A stretch of 64,000 nucleotides of DNA from Merdimonas faecis (GCF_001754075.1 NZ_MIEH01000007.1:62001-126000); one strand, 5' to 3'; counted from the stretch's first letter, positions 15,336-25,060 are shown. The notes: generated by a model from the sequence alone, not told the origin. Numbers and translations are program-made.

Positions 15336-16208
15336 CTAGCCTTTTTCATTGTAAACCCGTTCCATGGTAAACCCTCGTCCGCTTACTTCATTGATCTGTG
15401 TAATGGTAATAAATGCCTTCGGATCGATACTCTGCACGATCTCCCGCACCGAATACAGCTTTCTGTTCTGTATGACACACAGGACTCCTTTCTGCTCGCG
15501 TCCGCCGTATCCGGTCTCAATATGGACCATCGTAACCCCGGCGTCAATATCCTTTAATACCCTCTCTTTGATCTCATCGTATTTATCCGAGATGATAAAC
15601 AGCTGGATCTGAGATTTTCCAAGAAGCATTACCCGGTTCATGAACACCGTTTCCAGTACCAGCGTCATGATACCGTAGAGCACCTGCTCCGATGTGGAAT
15701 CGAAGATCTGGCTTCCCAGCACGAGAAAATCCACCACGTAGAGCAGCACCGCCACTGGAATATGGAACCATTTGTGGAAGATCAGCGCCAGGATGTCGGT
15801 TCCTCCCGTAGAGGATCCCACCTTGACGATCAGGCCGATTCCCGCTCCCAGGAGAACTCCTCCGTAGAGCGTCGCCAGCATAATATTATCTGTCAGCTCG
15901 GTAATCCCGGGTATCATCTGTGCTACAGACAAAAATGCCGGATAAGCAAAGGTACTGACTATCGTTGTCAGAGCAAACCTCTTCCCCAGCACCAGCGTCC
16001 CCCATACAAAGAGAAACGCATTGACCGCCAGGATCAGCGAGGACAGCGGCAGGGAAATAACTCTGCTCAGCAAAAGGCCGATACCAGTAGCCCCGCCCAT
16101 AATAATCCCGTGAGGGACAATAAAAGCCGCAACCGAAAATGCAAGTATCGCATTTCCTCCCAGCACGCCGAGAACGGTCTGCAGCAGTTTCATATTCTTA
16201 TTCCCCAT
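15336..16208 (-). CDS. YitT family membrane protein (DUF161 + DUF2179)
   Basis: 290 residues. Five to six hydrophobic helices occupy residues about 10-185, with glycine-rich loops (GIIMGGATGIGLL and KVGSSTGGTDILA). A cytosolic DUF2179 domain ends the protein (VTMVHIETGYGGREQKGVLCVI). The family is widespread in Firmicutes with no firmly known function. It lies between tex and cyuA in a likely operon. Confidence 0.88.
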   Translation of the reverse strand: MGNKNMKLLQTVLGVLGGNAILAFSVAAFIVPHGIIMGGATGIGLLLSRVISLPLSSLILAVNAFLFVWGTLVLGKRFALTTIVSTFAYPAFLSVAQMIPGITELTDNIMLATLYGGVLLGAGIGLIVKVGSSTGGTDILALIFHKWFHIPVAVLLYVVDFLVLGSQIFDSTSEQVLYGIMTLVLETVFMNRVMLLGKSQIQLFIISDKYDEIKERVLKDIDAGVTMVHIETGYGGREQKGVLCVIQNRKLYSVREIVQSIDPKAFITITQINEVSGRGFTMERVYNEKG

Positions 16209-16246
16209 ATCAAAAACCTCTCTTTCTCTTCTGCTGTTCTACTTTC

Positions 16247-18403
16247 CTACGAAATCCCCTTCATGGTCAGCTGAATCCTCTTTCTCTTAAGATCCACACT
16301 CAGCACTTTTACATCTACGATATCCCCTACATGTACGACCTCCAGCGGATGTTTGATATACTTTTTGTCGGTGATCTCGGAAATATGGACCAGTCCGTCC
16401 TGGTGCACTCCGATATCCACAAACACCCCAAAATCTATGACATTCCGGACCGTGCCCTTCAGCACCATGCCTTCTTTCAGATCCTTCATATCCAGCACAT
16501 CTGTCCGCAGGATCGGCCCCGGCATTTCTTCTCTTGGATCGCGTCCCGGCTTTTCCAGCTCCTTTACAATATCCCGCAGGGTGATCTCTCCCGTCTGCAG
16601 TTCCTCCGAAAGCCTATGATAGTCCCTGATCGTAAGCGACAGGCCTTTCAGATTGCCTTTCCGGATATCCTCCGGCGTAAAGCCCTGTTTCTTTAGAAGC
16701 TTCTCGGCCGCTTCATAGGATTCCGGATGCACGCTGGTCCCATCCAGCGGATTTTTCCCGTCAGAGATCCGCAGGAAGCCTGCACACTGTTCAAAGGCCT
16801 TCGGTCCCAGCTTTGCCACCTTTAAAAGCTCTTTTCGGTCTGTAAACTTCCCGTTTTCCTCCCGGTAGGCCACGATATTTTTTGCGATTGCGCCGGAAAT
16901 TCCGGAAATGTAGGAAAGAAGCGGCGCCGATGCCGTATTCAGATCCACACCCACACGGTTTACACAGTCTTCCACCACACCGGACAGTGCTTCATTCAGC
17001 TTTTTCTGATTCATATCATGCTGATACTGCCCCACGCCGATGGCTTTGGGATCGATCTTTACCAACTCTGCCAAAGGATCCTGCAGCCGTCTTGCGATCG
17101 AAGCAGCGCTCCTTTGGCCCACATCAAATTTAGGGAACTCCTCGCTGGCCAGCTTGCTGGCGGAGTATACGGACGCTCCCGCCTCGCTGACGATCACATA
17201 CTGCACCTTCTGCGGGATCTCCTTTAACAATTCCACAATGAACTGCTCGGATTCCCGGGACGCTGTCCCGTTCCCCAGAGAGATCAGTGTAACATGATAT
17301 TTCTCAATAATTTTCTTCAGCAGATCCTTAGAAGCCTGGATCTTCTTCGGCGTGGTCGGCGCTGTCGGATAGATGACTGTAGTGCCGATGACCTTTCCCG
17401 TAGGATTGACCACCGCAAGCTTACACCCGGTACGAAAGGCCGGGTCCCATCCAAGGACAGTCTGCCCTACGATCGGAGGCTGCATCAGAAGCTGCTCCAA
17501 ATTCTTTTTAAACACCTGGATTGCTCCGTCTTCCGCTTTTTCTGTCAGTTCATTTCTGATCTCCCGTTCAATGGCCGGTGCGATCAGACGCTTGTAGCTG
17601 TCATCCGCCGCCTCCTTCAGCACCGGAGTCGTGTACGGATTGTCGCTTCGCAGGATCTTCTTATAAAGATACCGCAGGATTTCCTCTTCCGGCGCCTCCA
17701 CTTTTACGGTCAGAAACTTTTCCTTCTCTCCACGGTTCAGCGCAAGCACCCGGTGCCCGGCAAGCTTTCCTGCCGGCTCCTCGAAATCATAATACATCTC
17801 ATAAACGGACTCTGCCTCCGGATCCTTTGCCGCGGAGATGACCCGTCCCTTTTTCATCGTCACAGAACGGATATAGCTCCGGTAATCCGCATCATCCGAA
17901 ATGTTCTCCGCAATGATGTCCCGGGCGCCCTGAATCGCCTCTGCCGCGCTTTTCACGCCCTTTTCCTCATCTACATATTCCTCCGCCAGTTCTTCTGGCG
18001 GACGGTCTGTTTTCTGTAATGTGATCAGAACGGCCAGCGGCTCCAGCCCTTTTTCCTTGGCAATCGCTGCTCTGGTCCTTCGCTTTGGCCGGTAGGGGCG
18101 GTACAGGTCTTCCACTACCACCATCGTTTCGGCCGCCAGGATCTGATTCTTCAGCTCCTCTGTCAGCTTTCCCTGCTCCTCGATACTTCCCAGCACCTGC
18201 TCCTTCTTTTCTTCCAGTCCCCGCAGGTAGGTAAGCCTCTCGTGAAGCGTCCTGAGCTGCTCATCATTAAGCGTTCCTGTGGCCTCCTTCCGGTATCTGG
18301 CGATAAAGGGAATGGTGCTGCCCTCGTCGATCAGACGGACGGCCGCATCCACCTGCCACCTTTTTACCCCCAGCTCTTCTGTGATCTTTTGATTTATATC
18401 CAT
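16247..18403 (-). CDS. tex: Tex family S1 RNA-binding protein
   Basis: 718 residues from the ATG ending at 18403 (MDINQKITEELGVKRWQVDAA, split: MDINQKI then TEELGV), preceded by AAAGGA; the frame is open 39 codons further without a ribosome site. The order is a helical Tex N-domain, the YqgF/RNase H-like domain (GWDPAFRTGCKLAVV), helix-hairpin-helix repeats (LNTASAPLLSYISGISGAIAK) and a C-terminal S1 domain starting about residue 645 (GTVRNVIDFGVFVDIG). Tex binds nucleic acids and affects transcription and stress survival. It heads a probable operon tex-yitT-cyuA-pip. Confidence 0.93.
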   Translation of the reverse strand: MDINQKITEELGVKRWQVDAAVRLIDEGSTIPFIARYRKEATGTLNDEQLRTLHERLTYLRGLEEKKEQVLGSIEEQGKLTEELKNQILAAETMVVVEDLYRPYRPKRRTRAAIAKEKGLEPLAVLITLQKTDRPPEELAEEYVDEEKGVKSAAEAIQGARDIIAENISDDADYRSYIRSVTMKKGRVISAAKDPEAESVYEMYYDFEEPAGKLAGHRVLALNRGEKEKFLTVKVEAPEEEILRYLYKKILRSDNPYTTPVLKEAADDSYKRLIAPAIEREIRNELTEKAEDGAIQVFKKNLEQLLMQPPIVGQTVLGWDPAFRTGCKLAVVNPTGKVIGTTVIYPTAPTTPKKIQASKDLLKKIIEKYHVTLISLGNGTASRESEQFIVELLKEIPQKVQYVIVSEAGASVYSASKLASEEFPKFDVGQRSAASIARRLQDPLAELVKIDPKAIGVGQYQHDMNQKKLNEALSGVVEDCVNRVGVDLNTASAPLLSYISGISGAIAKNIVAYREENGKFTDRKELLKVAKLGPKAFEQCAGFLRISDGKNPLDGTSVHPESYEAAEKLLKKQGFTPEDIRKGNLKGLSLTIRDYHRLSEELQTGEITLRDIVKELEKPGRDPREEMPGPILRTDVLDMKDLKEGMVLKGTVRNVIDFGVFVDIGVHQDGLVHISEITDKKYIKHPLEVVHVGDIVDVKVLSVDLKRKRIQLTMKGIS

Positions 18404-18566
18404 CTTCCATATCCTTTCTATTTTTACACCGAAACTAATTATAACGAATAATCCCCTGCTTAGCAACAGTCTTGGGCATACCGAGTTCACTCTGTTTTCT
18501 TGAAAAAAAGGGGGCCTCATGCTATACTGAAATCAACTTAAAAACAATCAAAAGGGAGTATTGCTC

Positions 18567-19169
18567 ATGGAAACAAATATCCAGGAACTTTCCAAACAGC
18601 AGCTAAAATCAAGGGAAACAAAAGCAAAGATTTTCCGGGCTGCCAAACAGATCCTGAAAGAGCAGGGCTACGAGGCCCTTTCTATCAAAAACATATGCGA
18701 AGAGGCCGGCGTATCCAACGGCAGCTTTTACCATCATTTCAAGACCAAGGACGATCTTCTTTCCTATTATATTGAAGAACAGCCTCGCATCGATCCCAGC
18801 TATCTGGATCTGCCGGGAACTCCGGAGGAGGCAAAGACCGCGATCATCCGTGTTTATCTGAATTATGTCCACTACTGCCAGGAATTAGGCCTGGAGTTTG
18901 TGTCCAATTATTATACGCCGAAAAACCAGTCCCTGAATCCTCTGATCCGTACGGAGCGCCCCTATCCGATCGTCACGGTCCACGATTATCTGCAAAAGGC
19001 GATTGATGCCGGAGTGGTTCGTCTTCCTCTTCCTTTAGAGGACGTGACCACGGATATCCGCATGATCGTGATCGGCAATGTATTCGAATGGTGTCTGAAG
19101 GACGGAAAAGCCGATTTTGAAGGTAATATGGCCCGCTCTCTGAAAATATATCTGGACGGGCTTTTTTAG
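18567..19169 (+). CDS. TetR family transcriptional regulator
   Basis: 200 residues from ATG 18567, eight bases after GGGAG. Residues about 17-63 form the TetR helix-turn-helix (AAKQILKEQGYEALSIKNIC then GVSNGSFYHHFKTKDDLL). The ligand domain is not diagnostic. It is the first gene of a plus-strand group with a lipid kinase and a PAP2 phosphatase, so it may control lipid turnover. Confidence 0.88.
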   Translation: METNIQELSKQQLKSRETKAKIFRAAKQILKEQGYEALSIKNICEEAGVSNGSFYHHFKTKDDLLSYYIEEQPRIDPSYLDLPGTPEEAKTAIIRVYLNYVHYCQELGLEFVSNYYTPKNQSLNPLIRTERPYPIVTVHDYLQKAIDAGVVRLPLPLEDVTTDIRMIVIGNVFEWCLKDGKADFEGNMARSLKIYLDGLF

Positions 19170-19193
19170 GCTGTAGAAAGAAGGAACTCTGCC

Positions 19194-20114
19194 ATGTATC
19201 ATTTTATTATCAATCCTGCTGCCAGATCCGGGCTTGGAGAACACATGTGGAAGAAACTGGAGCCTTTGCTGAAACAGCGCCGCATCTCTTATCAGGCGGT
19301 ATTTACCCGGTATCAGTCCCATGCTACTAAGATCGCAGAAGAGATCACCTCTGACGGCGACCGCCATACACTGATCGTCCTCGGCGGCGACGGGACAGTC
19401 AATGAAGTTATCAATGGAATTGTTTACCTGGGACAGACAGAGCTCGGCTATATACCGCTTGGATCCAGCAACGATCTTGCCCGGGGACTTGAGCTTCCTT
19501 CCGATCCGGAAAAAGCTCTTTTTTCCATTCTTAATGCACCGGCCCGCCCGGTCGATATTGGCTGCGTCAGATACGGCGGCAGGACACGGCGTTTTATCGT
19601 AAGCTCCGGGTTTGGATTCGATGCTTCTGTCTGTCACCAGGTCATGGTTTCCCGGCTGAAGCCCCTGCTCAACAGACTGCACCTTGGAAAGCTGACCTAT
19701 GCAGGCGTCGCACTCCAGCTTTTATTCTTTCTGCGTCCACAGAACATGCAGATGATCCTGGACGGACAGGAAAAGATTTCCTTTCACGGCGTATACTTTG
19801 CCGCTGCTATGAATCTTCCCTTTGAGGGCGGCGGCTTCAAATTCTGCCCCCATGCGGACTGCCGTGACGGCAAGCTCAATATCATCGTCGTTTCAGGCCT
19901 TTCCAAGCTAAAGGTACTGTTACTCCTGCCTACAGCTTTCTTCGGACTTCACACCCGTTTTCACGGTGTGCACACTTACACCTGCCATAGCGCAGAGTTC
20001 CTGAGTGCGGCAGAGCTTCCGGTCCATACAGACGGCGAACCCGTTCTCCGTCAGCAGCGTATGATGGTCCGGCTGGAAAATGAAAAACTTCTTATGAAAA
20101 TTATTAACAAATAG
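19194..20114 (+). CDS. YegS/diacylglycerol kinase-family lipid kinase
   Basis: 306 residues. The N-terminal ATP-binding domain has INPAARSG near residue 7 and the glycine loop GGDGTVNEVING near 64. The substrate domain begins with PLGSSNDLARGL and continues with NLPFEGGGFKFCPHADCRDG. Members phosphorylate diacylglycerol, phosphatidylglycerol or sphingoid bases; the substrate cannot be set from sequence. The gene lies 24 bp after the TetR gene and is followed by a PAP2 phosphatase, a natural opposing activity. Confidence 0.88.
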   Translation: MYHFIINPAARSGLGEHMWKKLEPLLKQRRISYQAVFTRYQSHATKIAEEITSDGDRHTLIVLGGDGTVNEVINGIVYLGQTELGYIPLGSSNDLARGLELPSDPEKALFSILNAPARPVDIGCVRYGGRTRRFIVSSGFGFDASVCHQVMVSRLKPLLNRLHLGKLTYAGVALQLLFFLRPQNMQMILDGQEKISFHGVYFAAAMNLPFEGGGFKFCPHADCRDGKLNIIVVSGLSKLKVLLLLPTAFFGLHTRFHGVHTYTCHSAEFLSAAELPVHTDGEPVLRQQRMMVRLENEKLLMKIINK

Positions 20115-20209
20115 TGAAGACGGTTGTTGATTTATTTTTTTCATGTTATAATCCATTGAGAATCCGGAATATGATATATTTAAGACATTTGCAAAAGGGA
20201 GTATGCATA

Positions 20210-20878
20210 ATGAATATTAGAAAGACAGCCGGAAAAATACTAAAAAAATACAGTCATGCATGGGTATTTCTGTACGCTCTGATCTATATGCCCTGGTTCA
20301 CCTGGCTGGAAAAGAGAACCGGAGTACAGTACACCATGGTACACTCTCCTCTGGATTCCTATATTCCATTTATAGAGTATTTTGTCATACCGTATCTTTT
20401 GTGGTTTGTATTTATTGCCACAACAGGACTATATTTTTTCTTTACCGAAAAACAGAGTTTTTACAGAATGGCCGCATTTACAATTACAGGAATGACACTT
20501 TTTCTGATCATATGCACCTTCTTTCCGAACGGACAGGAGCTGCGTCCTCATACATTTGAGCATGACAACATTTTTGTATCGCTTGTGCAGGTTATCTATG
20601 CTACGGATACACCGACCAATGTCCTTCCCAGCCTTCACGTATTTAACTCGCTGGGAGCCTCTGTGGCAATCGCGCACAGCCCTCGCTTAAGGAAGCACCC
20701 TCTAGTCCGCTACGGCGCTTATTGTCTGGCGGCACTGATCATTCTGTCTACCGTATTTTTAAAACAACATTCTGTAACGGACGTATTTGCCGCATTTGCC
20801 ATGGCGCTTCTGATCTATCCTCTGGTCTACGTACTACAGGATAAGAAAGCTCCTAAGCTGTTAAAACAGCCTATATAA
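20210..20878 (+). CDS. PAP2 family membrane phosphatase
   Basis: About 222 residues from ATG 20210 behind AAAAGGGAG. Five to six membrane helices are visible. The PAP2 catalytic motifs are NVLPSLHVFNSLGA and LKQHSVTDVFAA, each with the active histidine. The first KxxxxxxRP motif is weak or absent, resembling the inositol-phosphorylceramide-synthase-like branch. Substrate unknown; likely a lipid phosphate or undecaprenyl pyrophosphate at the membrane. Confidence 0.83.
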   Translation: MNIRKTAGKILKKYSHAWVFLYALIYMPWFTWLEKRTGVQYTMVHSPLDSYIPFIEYFVIPYLLWFVFIATTGLYFFFTEKQSFYRMAAFTITGMTLFLIICTFFPNGQELRPHTFEHDNIFVSLVQVIYATDTPTNVLPSLHVFNSLGASVAIAHSPRLRKHPLVRYGAYCLAALIILSTVFLKQHSVTDVFAAFAMALLIYPLVYVLQDKKAPKLLKQPI

Positions 20879-20893
20879 AAATAAACACGTATA

Positions 20894-20902
20894 TGCTATA
20901 AT
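20894..20902 (+). promoter_or_regulatory. Extended -10 promoter of the hemerythrin gene
   Basis: TG-C-TATAAT at 20894-20902, about 40 bp before the start codon. The -35 box is poor. Confidence 0.55.
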
Positions 20903-20940
20903 GAGAAAAAATGTCGAACAAAAGGAAGGAGATATGAACT

Positions 20941-21363
20941 ATGTACGCAGAATTTACTGATAATCTGGTGACCGGAAATGAAATGATCGATTCCCAGCAC
21001 AAAGAACTGATTGAAAGAATGAACAAGCTGTTGGAAAGCTGTGAGCAGAGTAACGATAAAGCAGTTGCCGTAAAGACTCTTGACTACCTTGCAGACTACA
21101 CCGACTACCATTTCTCCGCCGAGGAGCAGCTTCAAAGAGAAATCGAATATCCCGGATTCGCAAAACATCACGAGCAGCATGAGGCGTTCCGCCAGACCAT
21201 CAAAGAGCTGGACGAAATGCTTGAAGAGGAAGAAGGTCCTTCCAATGCCTTCGTAGAAAAAGTCCAGGAAAATATCGTAAACTGGTTTTACACTCATATT
21301 CAGGGCTTTGACCGCTCTGTAGCAGAGTATAAAAATATGAGAAAAAGCGGCGACCGCCTGTAA
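20941..21363 (+). CDS. Bacteriohemerythrin
   Basis: 140 residues, one four-helix bundle. The diiron ligands follow the canonical order: His20 (DSQHKEL), His57 and Glu61 (HFSAEEQ), His76 and His80 (HHEQH), then His-x4-Asp near the end (HIQGFD). Such proteins bind oxygen and help anaerobes sense or scavenge it. ATG 20941 follows GGAAGGAG. It is monocistronic, with its own promoter and a strong terminator. Confidence 0.93.
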   Translation: MYAEFTDNLVTGNEMIDSQHKELIERMNKLLESCEQSNDKAVAVKTLDYLADYTDYHFSAEEQLQREIEYPGFAKHHEQHEAFRQTIKELDEMLEEEEGPSNAFVEKVQENIVNWFYTHIQGFDRSVAEYKNMRKSGDRL

Positions 21364-21376
21364 AGAATAAAAATGT

Positions 21377-21422
21377 GGCCCTGTCTGACGGCAGATTCCA
21401 ACCGTCCGGCAGGGCCTTTTTT
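21377..21422 (+). terminator. Strong Rho-independent terminator after the hemerythrin gene
   Basis: GGCCCTG...ACGG (from 21377) pairs with CCGT...CAGGGCC (to 21416), followed by six T. It separates the hemerythrin gene from the convergent nitroreductase gene. Confidence 0.85.
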
Positions 21423-21428
21423 ATCATC

Positions 21429-21953
21429 CTAGAACTTCTCGTAGTGTACCTTCTCCATCGGCAGTTTATCCAGCTCATAGGCATCTGCTTTTGCAGCCGG
21501 CATACCAAGGACCAGAATAGCCTGGAGTTTATATTTCTCCGGGAATCCCAGTCTTGCACGTACATACTCCTCTGTTGTGGTGTCTGCATCCGCATTTCTG
21601 AGTCTTCCCTGCAGCCAGCAGCTTCCAACACCCAGGTGGTCCGCCATCAGATGCATGTTTGTCATAGCTACGGAGCAGTCCTCTACCCATACATCCTGCG
21701 CCTCGGCATCCCCGATCACAACAATGGCACATTTCGCTTCTTTTAACATAGCAACTCCGCCTTCACGGCATCCTGCTAATTCATCCAGCATAGCTTTGTC
21801 CTTTACGACAATAAATTCCCACGGACGTTTTGCTTTTCCTGATTCAGAAAGCAGCCCCGCCTGAAGGATCTTCGTAAGGCTTTCTTCCGGGATCTCCTCC
21901 TCTGTGTATTTCCGGATACTCCGGCGTGATCTCATCATGTCTAATAATTCCAT
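21429..21953 (-). CDS. Nitroreductase family protein
   Basis: 174 residues, the short form. The N-terminal RSRRSIRKYTEEEIP and ESGKAKRPWEFIVV contact FMN, and GVGSCWLQGRLRN lies in the second FMN site. Such flavoproteins reduce nitro groups, quinones or flavins with NAD(P)H; the substrate cannot be inferred. Monocistronic, with an inverted repeat around its promoter. Confidence 0.88.
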   Translation of the reverse strand: MELLDMMRSRRSIRKYTEEEIPEESLTKILQAGLLSESGKAKRPWEFIVVKDKAMLDELAGCREGGVAMLKEAKCAIVVIGDAEAQDVWVEDCSVAMTNMHLMADHLGVGSCWLQGRLRNADADTTTEEYVRARLGFPEKYKLQAILVLGMPAAKADAYELDKLPMEKVHYEKF

Positions 21954-22041
21954 TATTAACGCTTCCTTTCTTTTATATATGTTTTATATCAAGCAGGAGC
22001 TTTCTGCCCTGCTCTCCGGCTTTCTCACCCAAAACGGGGGA

Positions 22042-22078
22042 AGGATTGCTGCCATATCTATTATAACAACAATCCTTC
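22042..22078 (-). promoter_or_regulatory. Promoter with flanking inverted repeat upstream of the nitroreductase gene
   Basis: On the minus strand AAGGATTG and CAATCCTT enclose a TATAAT box; the arms are about 21 bases apart. No T-run follows, so I read it as an operator around a promoter rather than the terminator of the etf operon. Confidence 0.45.
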
Positions 22079-22104
22079 GCTTTTGCATTATATAAATTGG
22101 AGGG

Positions 22105-23082
22105 CTATAACTCTAAGTAAGCCTTTAAGACCTCATTTAAATCTGCTGCAATACCATAATCCGCAATATTGTAGATCGGGGCATTTTCATCTGTATTGAT
22201 GGCAACCATAAGTTTCGTATCTTTGATTCCTTCTGTATGCTGGATTGCTCCGGATACTCCCAGCGAAATGCAGATCTTCGGACGGATCGTAAATCCTGTC
22301 TGTCCGATCTGATTCTGGAACGGGATCTGTCCGGTATCCGCAAGCGGTCTCGTTCCGCCGATAGCTGCTCCGATCTTGTCCGCAAATGCTTTCAAAAGCG
22401 CAAAGCTTTCCGGTTCCTCGGCTCCTCTTCCGCCTACAACCACAACCTCGGCCGCCAGAATACTATCTGTCTCAGCTTCCGCCGGAACAGCCGATGTCAC
22501 TTCAATCTTTGACTCAGGAAGGCTGATATCTTCAAAATAGGTAACTTCTGCCTCTCCCGCTCCTTCGTACGGAGTGTAGACTCCGGGTCTCACCGTCATC
22601 ATCTGGGGATAATATCCTTCTTTTGTCACGATCGTAACAAAAACATTTTCGCCAAAGGAAGGTTTGTTTTGTTTGATATAGTAAGACCCGTCCTCTCTTT
22701 TATCTACCAGAAGTTCTGTACAGTCCGCCGTCAGCCCACAGTTCAGCTTTACCGCTACCCGTGAAAAAATGGAACGTCCCATAGGGGTTGCCGGAACCAA
22801 TACGCTGGAAGGATCTATCTTCTTCAGCATCTCTGCAACCACCTGGCTGAGTGCATCGTCCTGGAATGCACAGTCCCTGTCGGTCTTTACTGCATATATT
22901 TCATCCACGCCTGACTGCGTCAACTGATCCACAAGAGCTTCACATTCACTTCCTGCGACGATCGCCTGGATCGGTTCATTCGTCGTCTCTTTTATTTTAT
23001 GTGCTGCGGAGATCAGTTCTGCTGTGACAGGCTCAATTTTTCCATTATAATTTTCTGCATATACGCAAATTCCATTCGCCAT
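22105..23082 (-). CDS. etfA: Electron transfer flavoprotein, alpha subunit
   Basis: 325 residues. The N-terminal domain I runs to about 195. The C-terminal FAD domain has VVVGGRGAEEPESF, GGTRPLADTG, QIGQTGFTIRPKI and ISLGVSGAIQHTEGI. With EtfB it carries electrons from a flavin dehydrogenase. Its start overlaps the etfB stop (TAATG). The adjacent upstream DAO-type flavoprotein is the likely electron donor; bifurcating function cannot be judged from these motifs alone. Confidence 0.94.
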   Translation of the reverse strand: MANGICVYAENYNGKIEPVTAELISAAHKIKETTNEPIQAIVAGSECEALVDQLTQSGVDEIYAVKTDRDCAFQDDALSQVVAEMLKKIDPSSVLVPATPMGRSIFSRVAVKLNCGLTADCTELLVDKREDGSYYIKQNKPSFGENVFVTIVTKEGYYPQMMTVRPGVYTPYEGAGEAEVTYFEDISLPESKIEVTSAVPAEAETDSILAAEVVVVGGRGAEEPESFALLKAFADKIGAAIGGTRPLADTGQIPFQNQIGQTGFTIRPKICISLGVSGAIQHTEGIKDTKLMVAINTDENAPIYNIADYGIAADLNEVLKAYLEL

Positions 23083-23876
23083 TACTCTTTTCCTTTCTCC
23101 GTCTCAATTAACTCTTTCAGCTTTTCAGCCAGCTCCTTCGGTGTTCCCGTCAGGAATTCTGCCTTTCTGTCGCTCTCAGGCTCGAAGGAGTCTGTTACGA
23201 TAGTAGGTGATCCTGGAAGTCCCACTTTTTCCGGATCCATGCCCATTTCTGCATTCGTGTAGGCCGCAAGCGGTTTGGATTTAGCTGCTCTCTTTGTCCT
23301 TAAGGTTGCAAGCCTTGGCTCGTTTGCCCCAAAGTTTACACTTACCAGAGCCGGAAGGGCCGCTTTAATGGTAAGATCCAATCCCTGGAATTTCTTTATG
23401 ATCGTTACTTTGTCCGGTTCCTCTGCATCATAGGAGACAGACTGAATCTCTGTTACATGCGGAATGTCCAGATATTCTGCCACCATTGCTCCTACCTGAC
23501 CGGTCGCGCCGTCTGCTGACAGCGCTCCTCCCATGATCAGATCAAATTCTCCATATTTCTTGATGCCTTCTGCCAGCACCTTTGCTGTCGCGATAGTGTC
23601 CGCACCTCCGAATACACGGTCAGTGATCAGACAGCTTTCATCACAGCCAAGCGCCATTGCATCTCTCAGCGCCTTCTCTGCGTCCGGAGGTCCCATGGTA
23701 AATACCACGACCTTCCCTTCTGTCTGCTCCTTCAGCACAAGCGCCGCCTCAATGGCATTTAAGTCAGACGGATTGATCATTCCTTCTGAGCTTGCGCGTA
23801 CCAGGGCATGTGTTACAGGATCCACAGATACGTCGTTTGAAACCGGAACTTGTTTTATCAGAACTGCTATATTCAT
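23082..23876 (-). CDS. etfB: Electron transfer flavoprotein, beta subunit
   Basis: 264 residues. MNIAVLIKQVP start, INPSDLNAIEAALVLKE and GADTIATAKVLA belong to the nucleotide-binding core, and a late GLDLTIKAALPALVSVN matches EtfB. Lies 23 bp after the flavoprotein dehydrogenase gene and overlaps etfA by one base. Confidence 0.94.
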   Translation of the reverse strand: MNIAVLIKQVPVSNDVSVDPVTHALVRASSEGMINPSDLNAIEAALVLKEQTEGKVVVFTMGPPDAEKALRDAMALGCDESCLITDRVFGGADTIATAKVLAEGIKKYGEFDLIMGGALSADGATGQVGAMVAEYLDIPHVTEIQSVSYDAEEPDKVTIIKKFQGLDLTIKAALPALVSVNFGANEPRLATLRTKRAAKSKPLAAYTNAEMGMDPEKVGLPGSPTIVTDSFEPESDRKAEFLTGTPKELAEKLKELIETEKGKE

Positions 23877-23899
23877 ACTATTTATTCTCTCCGTTCTCC

Positions 23900-25060
23900 T
23901 TATTTCATTAAACGCTTGAATGACCAGTCTTCCAGTAATGGTGTTGACTCTCCGCGCATGATCAGTTTTGCAAGATCTCTGCTGGCTGCCGGAGCTTCAA
24001 TGACACCATTTCCGCCGTATCCTGTAGCCAGGATGTAGCCCTCTACCGGAGTTTCTCCCAGGATCGGAAGGAAGTCCTTTGGCTCTGCTCTGTAGGAAAG
24101 CCAGGAAGATACAAGTCCGCTGTCTACAATGCCCGGAACCTTTGCTTCCAGCTGATCTAACAGGAAGTCGATGAAGTAGTCGTCCGTTCCGCCTGTTGCA
24201 GGAAGCTTGTCCGGATCCCACTGTCCGGCATGCATCGGATTGCTAAGATCCATGGACAGGTGAGACTTGCAGATAAAGATGTTGTCGCCTGCTCTCAGTG
24301 CATAAAATTCCGGATATTTCAGTACCGGGAATGTGTAGCTTAATTTCTTTCCAGGAGGGCAAAGGAAGAAAGCTTCTGCCTTTGTATGCCAGATCGGCAC
24401 GTCAAGCCCTACCATATCGCCTGTAAATTTGCTCCATGGTCCGGTACAGTCTACAACATAGTCAAATTCATAGGTCTCTCCTTCATCTGTCTTAAGACCT
24501 TTGATTTTGTTGTCCTCTACCAAAACTTCCGTTACTTTTACACCAGTCTTAATGGTTCCGCCATTCTTCTGCATTTTCTTTGCATAAGTATTGGAGATCA
24601 TCGTTCCGTCAAAATATCCATCGTCCTGTGTATAGCCTGCTCCCAGGATGTTTTCTGTAGAAATGTCCGGCAGGATTTCTTTAATACGGTCTTTATCAGT
24701 AATATACTCTCCATTGTACCCTGCAGCCTTTGCAAGTGCGATACCGGTCTTGATCGTAGCCTCTACCTGCTCGTTGGTTGCTACTACCAGTGTTCCTGTC
24801 TTGTCGAATCCTGCAGATCCTTTTTCTTCTGCTTCCATTTTCAGATAAGACTCAAAACCATAAAGTCTTACGTCCCAGTATCTGTTTCTCAGAGAATCGT
24901 CAAACAGACATACAGTTCCTGCTGATTTCGCTGTAGAAGCTCCGCCGATCGTATCCTTTTCAAATACGATAACCTCTGCATTATCATAGAGGCTTAAGTG
25001 ATAGCCCAGACATGCTCCTGAAATACCTCCACCGATAATACCAATCTTTTTCTTTTCCAT
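23900..25060 (-). CDS. DAO-family FAD-dependent oxidoreductase (sarcosine/glycine oxidase-like), ETF-linked
   Basis: 386 residues. The N-terminal dinucleotide fold is IGIIGGGISGACLGYHLS followed by an acidic residue in VIVFEKD. GGASTAKSAG and a late DFLPILGETPVEGYILATGYGGNG are typical of the DAO group that oxidises secondary amines such as sarcosine, or hydroxy acids. It is directly followed by etfB and etfA, so electrons probably go to ETF rather than oxygen. It is preceded by an M20 amidohydrolase, which may release the amine it oxidises, for example an N-alkylglycine from its N-carbamoyl form. The substrate is inference. Confidence 0.8.
   Translation of the reverse strand: MEKKKIGIIGGGISGACLGYHLSLYDNAEVIVFEKDTIGGASTAKSAGTVCLFDDSLRNRYWDVRLYGFESYLKMEAEEKGSAGFDKTGTLVVATNEQVEATIKTGIALAKAAGYNGEYITDKDRIKEILPDISTENILGAGYTQDDGYFDGTMISNTYAKKMQKNGGTIKTGVKVTEVLVEDNKIKGLKTDEGETYEFDYVVDCTGPWSKFTGDMVGLDVPIWHTKAEAFFLCPPGKKLSYTFPVLKYPEFYALRAGDNIFICKSHLSMDLSNPMHAGQWDPDKLPATGGTDDYFIDFLLDQLEAKVPGIVDSGLVSSWLSYRAEPKDFLPILGETPVEGYILATGYGGNGVIEAPAASRDLAKLIMRGESTPLLEDWSFKRLMK

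Noticed and set aside
17294-18019. Long plus-strand frame of 241 codons
   Set aside because: Entirely antisense to tex; its composition is that expected from the opposite strand of a GC-rich coding gene.
22042-22078. Inverted repeat as terminator of the etf operon
   Set aside because: No T-run follows on the minus strand and a TATAAT box lies in the loop, so a promoter/operator reading is better.
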